A stretch of DNA of 64,000 nucleotides from contig BAAHQB010000041.1 in the NCBI GenBank assembly GCA_054601695.1, positions 992,001 to 1,056,000 on the forward strand, written 5' to 3'. The position numbers were made by a program, and so were the translations under genes. The first letter of the stretch is position 1. Each line of letters starts with the position of its first letter. This DNA is from Amorphochlora amoebiformis (taxonomy: Eukaryota > Cercozoa > Chlorarachniophyceae). The notes below the pieces were generated by a model, which saw only the letters and a list, made by a program, of their open reading frames with translations, ran no database searches and was not told the DNA's origin. Below are positions 53,154-64,000 of the stretch, piece after piece.

Positions 53154-53325
53154 TATATATATATACATATATATATGTATATAATGTGAGTAATCGTTAT
53201 AACTCTCAGTCTATACCGACGTAATACTATGCCGTTTAGAGATATTTAAACAAAGGTAAAAACATATAAAAACTATCCATATAATTTATATATAACTATG
53301 TATGTATGCATATAATATATACATG

Positions 53326-53372
<47 letters not shown>

Positions 53373-53462
53373 AATCCACAACCGAAGTGGTCTACCATGA
53401 CACAAATGTGGTTAATAGCCTGAAGATTATGTAAAAACATATATATATATATATATACATGC

Positions 53463-53503
<41 letters not shown>

Positions 53504-53530
53504 CATATATATTATATATATATATATACA

Positions 53531-53575
<45 letters not shown>

Positions 53576-53606
53576 GCATATATATATATATATATATATA
53601 TATACA

Positions 53607-53662
<56 letters not shown>

Positions 53663-53972
53663 TATATACACACATATATTATACTTATATACCCCAATCG
53701 TAAGCGCATATCGATTTGTAGGATCCCCGACTATCTCCTGGGCTCTCTCGAGGAAATTTCTGGAATCTTCCCCTCCGCTCTCTGATCTGCGAATTACCCA
53801 AAAGAAGACCAATTAAACTACCCTGGATATAAGATATACACACATGTATATAAATGTACACATAAACATATATATATATATATATATATATGCACATATA
53901 TATACACATATATAAATGTATATAATATAGATACACACAATATATGTGTATATACTATAAATAGAATTTTAT

Positions 53973-54015
<43 letters not shown>

Positions 54016-54218
54016 ACATATATTTGTATGCATTATAAATATTGTGAATATATATATGTATATGTATGTATATGTGTATACATGTAAAAAAGGTATGTAC
54101 ATAATATATCGGTTTTCGTCTGTTTTGTATTTGTACCTTATCTTTGAGATCGTAGTCATAATATACATATATACATGTGCATGTATATATATATAAATAT
54201 ACATATATACATGTGGAC

Positions 54219-54249
<31 letters not shown>

Positions 54250-54414
54250 TATAAATATATGTACATATGTTATTTCGGTTTTCGTCTATTTTGTATTTGT
54301 ACCTTATCTTTGACATTGCAGTCACCTCGGAAATAGCTTCCTCTTTCGATAGCCCTTGACCCTGCATATTATATAAATATACAACATATATATATATATA
54401 ATATATATGTATAT

Positions 54415-54462
<48 letters not shown>

Positions 54463-54530
54463 GTATATATATATATATATATATATGTACAAATACAGAC
54501 ATTTGGAATATAATATCCGGTAGATATAAT

Positions 54531-54598
<68 letters not shown>

Positions 54599-54702
54599 AT
54601 ATCCATTTCTGTATACAAATATATTCATACATTGTGTGTACATCGTAATACATATACATATGTGTAATACATGCAACACCATTTTTTAAATACATTTAAT
54701 TC

Positions 54703-54739
<37 letters not shown>

Positions 54740-55010
54740 ACTCTAACCCTAACCCTAACCCTAACCTTAACCCTAACTAAAACCAAAACGAGTAAATGTC
54801 CTCGGACTAGGAAATGCTGAATAATATGATCCCAACCCTAACCCTAATCCTAACCGTAACCCTAACCCTAACCCTAACCGTAACCCTAACCCCCCTAACC
54901 TTAACCCTAACCCCAACCCCTACCCCTAACCCTAACCGTAACCTAAACCAAACCCTAAACCTAACCTTAACACTAACTAACACAACCCTAACCGCTAACC
55001 CTAACCCTAA

Positions 55011-55046
<36 letters not shown>

Positions 55047-55145
55047 CCCTAACCCTATCCCTAACCCTAACCCTAACCCAACCCCAACCCTAACCATATA
55101 TATATACATATATATGTGTGTATAATGTATATATGTATAAATATA

Positions 55146-55187
<42 letters not shown>

Positions 55188-55258
55188 CACATATATTGTA
55201 CACAATATACACATATACATATATATACATATAATATGTATATATGTATATATTATTT

Positions 55259-55319
<61 letters not shown>

Positions 55320-55441
55320 CTTACATAATATACCTTCGTAAGAGATTCGATAGCCTCCTCCGCCCGGCCTCTGCACATTGTGTGTAGAAATATGTATGTA
55401 TATATACATTTGACATATTCATATTTATATATGTATATATA

Positions 55442-55498
<57 letters not shown>

Positions 55499-55618
55499 AA
55501 TGTTTGAAATATGTATATTTGTATAGATATATTTCTATACATATATATATATATATATATATATATTCACATGTATATACATATAATACATATATATATA
55601 TATATACATATATATGTA

Positions 55619-55672
<54 letters not shown>

Positions 55673-55827
55673 CGTATTATAATAATGATAATAATAATCA
55701 TACATTTGTGTATGTGTGTATGCACGCATGTATTACATACCTGCATGTGTATATATGTATCAATTTGATGCATATCTAAGATATACATATGTATATATAT
55801 GTAATATATGATATTATTTTATTAATA

Positions 55828-55859
<32 letters not shown>

Positions 55860-56047
55860 GCTTATATGCATATACATACATATATACATATTATATATGA
55901 TATATATATATATATATATGTAGCTATATATATATGTATATATATACATATATATATATATGTAGCTATGCATACATATATATATATATGTACATATAAA
56001 CATATATAAATACATATATATCATATATACATACATAAACTTATCAA

Positions 56048-56081
<34 letters not shown>

Positions 56082-56139
56082 AATAACTATACATATATGT
56101 GTATATGTATATATAACCATATATATATACATATAACCA

Positions 56140-56186
<47 letters not shown>

Positions 56187-56224
56187 AGAGAGATAACTAT
56201 ATAGATGTATACAAATATATATAC

Positions 56225-56257
<33 letters not shown>

Positions 56258-56689
56258 CACCAATACCTACAATATACCTTAACGCTAACCATCTCGGAGA
56301 TTCCTAGTAGTAATGGTTCATGTTAGGATTAGGAGCTATGAATGGAAGGAGAGAGAGAGAGAGAGAAGAGGGAATAAGAGGAAACAGAGAGAAGACACAC
56401 AAAAAAAATAGAGAGAGAGGGAAGAGACAGAGCAGTGGCGAAACTCAGACAGAATAGAGAGGAAATGAGCCGAGAAGTGGAGGCTTCAGGAGGAGAACAG
56501 CGACAGGGACCAGCGGCACAGGAAAGTGAGAGTGGGAGACGTTTGTTTGAGCAGAATGAGTGACTTTTGGATTGGCTTGATTTACGGGGATGTATAGAGT
56601 CATCAAGAGAAAGAGAGGGGAGGGTGAGGGAGATATTACAGGCGTATATATACATATGTATATGTGTATGCATATATATATATATATAT

Positions 56690-56722
<33 letters not shown>

Positions 56723-56730
56723 CATGTATA

Positions 56731-56793
<63 letters not shown>

Positions 56794-56818
56794 ACTATGT
56801 GTAAAACATATATATATA

Positions 56819-56850
<32 letters not shown>

Positions 56851-57330
56851 TCAGATACAGAATAAAAAAGATGTACCTGTAGAAACGCCGCGGTGGACAA
56901 GAACATCGCTATCTCAAACGGTAAGGCGTACTCAAATATACTCCTAATTCCGGGTTAGGGTCCATGAATGCTTGAGTTAGACTTTCTCTCACGCAGAGAG
57001 CAGGAAAGGGCGAGCGCCTGGGCGGGAGAGAGAGAGAGAGAGAGGGAGAGAGAGAGAGGGAGAGAGAAAGAGCGATCGATAAAGAAGGAAGGGAAAAGAG
57101 GAAGAGAGCTTAGGTAGAGGGCGAGAGGACGGAGAGGAAGAGAGAGACAAGGACCACTAGAGACCAGGAATGAGAGAGAGAAGATGAGAGAGAGCCTTCC
57201 CAGAGAGCAAGGGGTACGAAGAGAAAAAGAGACGGATAGAGATAGCGAAGAAAGAGAGAGATAGAAAGAGAGAGGGGAGAGGGGTAGGAAGAGAATATAC
57301 ATATTGATACATATATATATATACATATAC

Positions 57331-57362
<32 letters not shown>

Positions 57363-57721
57363 AGAACATAGATATACATATAGCTAGATACATAGATAAG
57401 AGGAATGAAAAGCATGACTATATCCCAAATATCCACCAAGATTTCTCCCACCCTCTCGCACTTGAAAACTGAGAGAGAGAAAACAGAAAACTCTAACCCA
57501 AAAAGAGAGCATGAGAGAAAGAGAGAGGGAAAGATTGTTGGGAACCTCCAAGAAGAAGGGTCTTGGGCATCAACCGTTGCACCCGCCGCATATCCCCCGA
57601 CAATACCTAATGGTTGAAAACTCAGAGACAGGGCTTACCATCCAATATAGGGCGGGAGGATTTGGGTTAGGGTATATATATATATATATGTATATATATA
57701 TAAATATGTATATATACATAT

Positions 57722-57775
<54 letters not shown>

Positions 57776-58541
57776 TAGGGTTAGGGCTAGGGTTAGGGTC
57801 AGTGCTAGTGTTAGGCTTTGGGTTACGATTAGGGTTTGGATTAGGGTTGGGTTAGGGTTTGGATTAGGGTTGGGTTAGGGCTTGGGTTAGGGTTAGATAG
57901 CCTTCGATGACAGGGTTACGGCTAGACTCTTAGTATTGGTAAGGGATTTAGAAGGTTCGGATTCGGGTTAGGATTGGTTACGGTTAGGGTTAGGGTTAGG
58001 ATTAGGGTTAGGGTTTGGGTTACGGTTAGGCCTTGGGTTAGGATTACGATTAGAGTTTGGGTTAGGGTTAAATCGAGATCGATGATAGGGTTGGCTAGAC
58101 TTTTTGAGTTTTGTAAGGGATTTAGAAGGTTCGGGTTAGGTCAGGGTTTGGGTTAGGGTTAAGATCAGACTATTCAGCATGTCTGTTAGGGTTAGGGTTA
58201 GGGTTCGGGTTAGGGTTGGGATTAGGGTTAGGGTTAGGGTTAAGGGATGGATATTTTCGGGTTTGGGCTAGGGTTTGAATTAGGTGTTTGGGGTAGGACT
58301 AGTCTGTGAGTGTAGGAGAGTAAAAAATTGGGTTAAGAGATGGGGACAGAGGTTGGGGTTGGGGTTTGTAATATGTAGCGCATAATGTAATGTTTTTTGT
58401 GATATACATGGGGATATTACCATATATATTTATATGTACATATAAATATCTAGATATATGCATATATATATATATACTATTTGTAAATTTATAGATATAT
58501 CCGTATATATAAATATTTATAAATATATAATACATACATAC

Positions 58542-58582
<41 letters not shown>

Positions 58583-58732
58583 ATATATATTTATATATTA
58601 GCAGGTATATGTATACATGTAATTCATACACACACACACATATACACACATATCTAGGGATTTGCACATGTATATTTATATATATGTATATATATTATAT
58701 AGAAATATCTACATATATGTAAATACATATTA

Positions 58733-58770
<38 letters not shown>

Positions 58771-58773
58771 TGT

Positions 58774-58814
<41 letters not shown>

Positions 58815-59079
58815 TACATATAAATATAAATATATGTATATATATATATATATATATATCTGTATTACTATTTTTATTATTATTGTTATTGTTAGATGTA
58901 TATAATATATACATACATATTTATACATATAATTAATGTACATAATATATATATATATATAAATATATATATATATTTTTATATATATGTTCAATATACA
59001 TATGTAAAAGTGAATTTGTATTCTTATATACATACATATATATGTACATATATATATATATATATATGTACATATATAC

Positions 59080-59165
<86 letters not shown>

Positions 59166-59176
59166 TATATATATAA

Positions 59177-59230
<54 letters not shown>

Positions 59231-59384
59231 GTATACGAATGAGTACCTAAAACTATAGCAGCTTCTTTAAGGGATACTAGCTTGCCTCTACGTATATATA
59301 TATATATATATATATATACTAAATAAGTAAGTATACATAAATATATATATATATATATCACAAAATATATATATACTAAATGTG

Positions 59385-59429
<45 letters not shown>

Positions 59430-59513
59430 ATATATGTATGTATAAATATGTATATATAGCATATGTGTGTACAGTCCCATACATGCATGTATTATTGTAC
59501 ACATATGTATATA

Positions 59514-59560
<47 letters not shown>

Positions 59561-60263
59561 TCATATACATATATATATATATATAATGTACATAGAGGTA
59601 TGTCTGACAGAGATATACAAACACGAAAAAGTAAAAAAAAGAGACAGAAGAGGAGGAAAAAGAGAGAAAATGAGAGAAAATATAGAGAGAGATAGGTAGA
59701 GAGAAAGTAAGAGAGAAAGAAGAGAGGGGAGAGAGGAGAGGATGAGAAGGAGAACCGCAGATTTGTTGGGGTCGTCTCTCCAATATACAGAGGGGCGGCG
59801 TGCATAGCAATGCTGTTAGATATTTTATATTTGTGTATATTCTATGTGTATATGTATATATTATAATATAATATAGTATGATATAATATAGTATGGTATG
59901 ATATGATATAATATAATATAATTCTATATTGTATAATATAATATAATATAATATAATATAATATAATATAATATGATATAATATAATATAATACAATATA
60001 ATATAATATAATATGGTAAAATATAATACAACGTAATGAAATATAATATACTATAATATAATATATGTAAATATATATATGTACATTTGCATTACAAATT
60101 TATAAATATGTACGAGTATATACCCAATCCCCAAGCCGTATAGAATCCTTCCGATGAGGACTGCATTTAAACCACCTGAGAGGCTCTGATGAAAGACATG
60201 TATTTCTATGTATGTAATATACAAAAATATAATATATACATATAATATATATAATAATATACA

Positions 60264-60308
<45 letters not shown>

Positions 60309-60480
60309 TGGATATATTCATACGTAGATGAATGCACTTACTTTACAGATGTATATGTGTATATATGTATATATTATATTACATATATATATATATACAT
60401 ATGTAATATGTATGTAATATATATATATATATATATATATGTATATGTATATATAAATATATATGTATCTATATAACAAC

Positions 60481-60542
<62 letters not shown>

Positions 60543-60794
60543 GTACAATATATAATATAATATGTATATATATATATATATATATATATTGATATACATG
60601 TATACGTATTATACTGTCGTGTATAGTGTATAAAACTTACCTGAGTGAGTGTACCAATACCGTAGAGAATTGCTGCCCCATATAGCTCTAGTTCACATAT
60701 ATAAAGGAATCTTTTTTTTGATAAATGTATATGTATATGTATGATATGTATACATATATATGTGTATGTATTATATATATTTATTTATGTTATA

Positions 60795-60827
<33 letters not shown>

Positions 60828-60967
60828 CCTATATATATATTTTTTATATCTATATATATACATGTCAATATATTTATATGTATATATATATATATATTTT
60901 TATATATATATATATGTATAAATGTGTACCGTAAAAAAAAGCCTTAATAGACTTATTAATAGTATAT

Positions 60968-61000
<33 letters not shown>

Positions 61001-61243
61001 GTATATATTTTATATATATATATATATGTATGTGTGAAAGTATTGTAGATTTAACTAATGTATATATACCAATGTATGTATATATACGTATGTATATGTG
61101 TATATATGTATATATACATATATGTTTACAAATATATATATATATACAAATATATCTCTATGTATATATGTATCATCTAGACCAAAATACAAATCATCTA
61201 TACTACAAGTGTATGAATACATAAGTACAAATGAACATACTTG

Positions 61244-61280
<37 letters not shown>

Positions 61281-61576
61281 CATTTATTCCTATAAACGTG
61301 TGTATTTACATATTTATAACTTTTCAAATATATTTATATATATATAAACTTCCACACAACCTCATTAAATAAAACACCATAAATGGGGTAGAAAGGGTAA
61401 ATTAAGGCAAATTTACCTGTTTTTCGCCCGATTTTCTGGTCTCCGACCGCGATAATAGCTGCCGATGCAACCACAGCTCCGAGTAAGGGTAGACTAATAT
61501 ATATGAATATGTGTGTATATATACCTACATATATTTATATATTTATATATAGAGTCCTATACACACATATAAGTAT

Positions 61577-61628
<52 letters not shown>

Positions 61629-61728
61629 TATATATATTATATACATGTATATATATATATATATCACTGTATATATATATATATAAATGTATATATATAT
61701 ATATATGTATCAATGTATATATACATAA

Positions 61729-61762
<34 letters not shown>

Positions 61763-61767
61763 CACTG

Positions 61768-61805
<38 letters not shown>

Positions 61806-61862
61806 AAAAAATAGATAAAATATATATATGTATATATTATACGTGTATCTGTAAAAATACAC

Positions 61863-61908
<46 letters not shown>

Positions 61909-62069
61909 CATATATATCATATATATACATATATAATAAAATTCTACCATTATGTACATATGTATACATTTCATATATATATATATATAATATAATAATA
62001 TATATATATATAATTTAAATATATATAATAATATATATATATATAGAAAATATATTAATTTTATATATA

Positions 62070-62101
<32 letters not shown>

Positions 62102-62126
62102 GTATTATAAATATAGACGTATGTAT

Positions 62127-62166
<40 letters not shown>

Positions 62167-62257
62167 AGCCATTAACCCAAGTTGTAGCGCATCTAAGCTT
62201 CCGATATCCGAATTGCCTGACATACATGTATATGGAATTATATATATATTTTTATAC

Positions 62258-62288
<31 letters not shown>

Positions 62289-62662
62289 TACAACATAACA
62301 CAACCTATACATTTATACCAATACAACTATCCACATACACACATATACACCCATAGATATTTCTATGTAACGTCTTTGACCCAGAAAGGTTTTAGTGGTA
62401 GGGTAGGGCTAGGTTTGATCACAGTTGGACAAGATTATTCAGCGTGTCTTAGCCCTTGGGCAATTGACTCCGCTACTTTATGGGTTGTTAGGATTTTGGT
62501 TACAGAGTACCTGATCCAAGCAAACGAACAACAGAGCTCGTTGCTCCTATATCGTACCCAAATAGACTGCCTCCTAGTGCTATAGTAGGACATATATATA
62601 TATATGTATATTTATATATTATTATTATTTTTGATATACATATTATACATATATATATATAT

Positions 62663-62693
<31 letters not shown>

Positions 62694-62737
62694 CATATAT
62701 ATATTATAATTATATTATTATTGTTATACATACTATG

Positions 62738-62778
<41 letters not shown>

Positions 62779-62798
62779 TGTATGTATATATAATACAC

Positions 62799-62856
<58 letters not shown>

Positions 62857-62899
62857 CACACACTACCACACACACATATATATATATATATAATATATT

Positions 62900-62950
<51 letters not shown>

Positions 62951-63020
62951 ATATATTACCAGGTACTGCAAAGAGAGGAAGCCATGTCGGAAACCCACTT
63001 GCCTTATCTGTGCTTTGAAC
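49332..63020 (-). CDS. MFS sugar-type transporter (SP family), 22 exons seen, 465 aa visible, 5' end missing
   Basis: Exons (complement): 62960-63020, 62165-62216, 61417-61493, 60641-60687, 60124-60185, 59756-59812, 59247-59287, 57546-57606, 56877-56943, 56278-56303, 55334-55370, 54303-54361, 53693-53786, 52348-52440, 51670-51756, 51333-51382, 51132-51206, 50802-50864, 50232-50283, 49994-50053, 49613-49665, 49332-49455 (TAG). All phases match. Signature motifs in order: [10 protein letters not shown] (GxxxDxxGR type), [28 protein letters not shown] (PxYxxExxP), [53 protein letters not shown], and [17 protein letters not shown]. This is a 12-helix plasma- or organelle-membrane carrier of hexoses or related polyols; the substrate cannot be read. 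The usual RG after the EIFPLK segment is missing. No start codon was found; the first exon probably lies beyond 63020 or outside the window. Confidence 0.94.
50300..51112. repeat. TTAGGG tracts with one copy of the dispersed element in transporter introns
   Basis: TTAGGG-like words occur at about 50300-50375 and 51010-51110 on the + strand. A copy of the dispersed element lies at about 50935-51005 (AAGCATGTCTTAGTCC, then GACCATTGACTCCTCC and TTGTGGGGCT). The transporter exon 50802-50864 lies within this span. Confidence 0.8.
52760..53240. repeat. Degenerate tandem copies of a transporter exon
   Basis: About four decayed copies, roughly 100 bases apart, of the exon at 52348-52440 together with its acceptor. 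The best copy (about 52768-52832) aligns with the real exon and acceptor (about 52385-52447) over about 65 bases. Later copies keep mainly the part around the acceptor: CGACCTAAATACTATGCCG at 52931, AGCGACCTAGTATTACC at 53001, and CCGACGTAATACTATGCCG at 53217. Confidence 0.65.
54108..54160. repeat. Duplicated exon end plus 5' splice site
   Basis: This segment repeats the end of the transporter exon at 54303-54361 and the start of its intron (authentic copy about 54272-54325). Both contain GGTTTTCGTCT, TTTTGTATTTGTACCTTATC and TTTGA. The copy therefore carries a second, cryptic donor about 190 bases downstream of the real one. Confidence 0.85.
54735..55096. repeat. CCCTAA telomere-type array with one short dispersed-element copy
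   Basis: About 360 bases dominated by CCCTAA, perfect and variant, in the intron between transporter exons 54303-54361 and 55334-55370. A dispersed-element copy is embedded near 54783-54835 (AATGTCCTCGGACTAGG, then ATGCTGAATAATATGATCCC). The transcript carries TTAGGG sense here. Confidence 0.9.
57000..57295. repeat. Polypurine tract in transporter intron
   Basis: GAGA-rich on the + strand between exons 56877-56943 and 57546-57606, so CU-rich in the transcript. Similar tracts occur at about 56340-56640, 57465-57540 and 59620-59755 in the same gene. Confidence 0.75.
57662..58375. repeat. Long degenerate TTAGGG array with internal duplication and dispersed-element fragment
   Basis: TTAGGG and variants (GGTTTGGGTTAG, GGTTACGATTAGG) fill about 600 bases of a transporter intron. 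A longer unit recurs within it: GGGATTTAGAAGGTTCGG at about 57942 and 58118, and GATGACAGGGTTACGGCTAG against GATGATAGGGTTGGCTAG at about 57905 and 58080. A dispersed-element fragment is at about 58160-58185. Confidence 0.85.
59862..60070. repeat. (TATAA)n pentanucleotide array
   Basis: ATAAT/TATAA pentamers with occasional G substitutions occur for about 200 bases in the intron between transporter exons 59756-59812 and 60124-60185. It differs clearly from the usual dinucleotide arrays. Confidence 0.9.
62375..62590. repeat. Dispersed-element copy in transporter intron 1-2
   Basis: Contains AAGATTATTCAGCGTGTCTT, then AGCCCTTGGGCAATTGACTC and CTTTATGGGTTGTTAGG at about 62433-62495, downstream of the GC-richer segment at 62375-62430. 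It matches copies elsewhere but has only a short TTAGG-like flank. Confidence 0.75.
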
Positions 63021-63116
63021 CTTGTTCAATGTATGGTATATATATATATATATATATATACATAATATATACATACATATATACATATATACATATATAT
63101 AATGGAATACATACAT

Positions 63117-63186
<70 letters not shown>

Positions 63187-63362
63187 TATATGTATATATA
63201 ATATGCCAACCTGTATTTATATACTAAATATAAATTTCCCTAAAATATTTATATGTAAACATATTCTATATATATATATATATCTATATATTTATATTTA
63301 CTCATACATATATACATATATATATATATAAATGTATAATATATATATATATATATATATAA

Positions 63363-63400
<38 letters not shown>

Positions 63401-63429
63401 TGTGAGTCTGCGTGTCTGTGTAAAGGCAA

Positions 63430-63477
<48 letters not shown>

Positions 63478-63489
63478 ATATTTACACTT

Positions 63490-63534
<45 letters not shown>

Positions 63535-63552
63535 AATATGTGAATATACATA

Positions 63553-63588
<36 letters not shown>

Positions 63589-63683
63589 TATATATGCATG
63601 TATATATATATATAGACATACATATATATATATATATATATATGTATATGTATGTGTGTGTGTGTGTGTGTAAATGCTATTTC

Positions 63684-63746
<63 letters not shown>

Positions 63747-63790
63747 CATATTATTTATATACATATATATACATATATATACATATTATA

Positions 63791-63848
<58 letters not shown>

Positions 63849-63879
63849 TACATGTAAATTTACATATGTGCACACACAC

Positions 63880-63921
<42 letters not shown>

Positions 63922-63950
63922 TATATGTAAACTTGCTTATATGCACACAC

Positions 63951-63983
<33 letters not shown>

Positions 63984-64000
63984 GTTTTTATATATATTTA
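63021..64000. repeat. AT-rich terminal stretch, no exon seen
   Basis: Almost entirely (TA)n, TACATA and short TG/CA runs, with a slightly more complex patch near 63200-63260. No acceptor or donor island was found. If the transporter's first exon is upstream, this is its first intron or promoter. Confidence 0.7.

Noticed and set aside
53380-53430. Possible extra transporter exon (AINHICVM)
   Set aside because: Adjacent exons (ending NRYALTIG and beginning VGLVLLQQ) already join in phase with the expected family sequence.

Overview
This is a nuclear eukaryotic window, almost certainly from a unicellular protist or alga. Evidence: dense GT-AG spliceosomal introns, exons often only 19-100 nt long, TTAGGG/CCCTAA telomere-type repeats inside introns, and eukaryote-specific proteins (Hip, CK1-family kinase, MCMDC2-like protein). 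The lineage cannot be settled from sequence alone. More than half the window is (TA)n or AT-rich low-complexity sequence, nearly all of it in introns or intergenic DNA. The long Tyr/Ile alternating open frames are translations of these arrays and were ignored. Genes were rebuilt by hand: GC-richer islands were joined at GT...AG boundaries, and a join was accepted only when the codon phase of each donor matched the next acceptor.

Layout, with strictly alternating strands: (1) last exon of a + gene, 99-176; (2) secreted PHB-depolymerase-like alpha/beta hydrolase, - strand, 2256-10044, 17 exons, 350 aa; (3) unknown Ser/Pro/Arg-rich protein, + strand, 11404-21131, about 25 exons, about 690 aa; (4) MCMDC2-like meiotic MCM paralogue, - strand, 21802-26385, 6 exons with one in-frame TGA; (5) small unknown protein, + strand, 26989-29843; (6) casein-kinase-1-family kinase, - strand, 30163-39844, 15 exons, 302 aa; (7) Hsc70-interacting protein (Hip/ST13), + strand, 40372-49045, 22 exons, 477 aa; (8) MFS sugar-type transporter, - strand, 49332-63020, 22 exons seen, 5' end not found. 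Convergent pairs are separated by short CTAG-rich spacers, divergent pairs by promoter-like gaps of about 0.5-1.4 kb.

The genes do not form a pathway. Hip is an Hsp70 co-chaperone, CK1 a regulatory Ser/Thr kinase, the MFS protein a membrane sugar carrier, the hydrolase probably extracellular, and the MCMDC2-like protein probably acts in meiotic recombination. The striking content is intron architecture: (AT)n blocks in nearly every intron, pyrimidine-rich tracts oriented with transcription, a dispersed element of about 70-100 bp joined to telomeric repeats in introns of at least three genes, decayed tandem copies of one transporter exon, and duplications that start at 5' splice sites.
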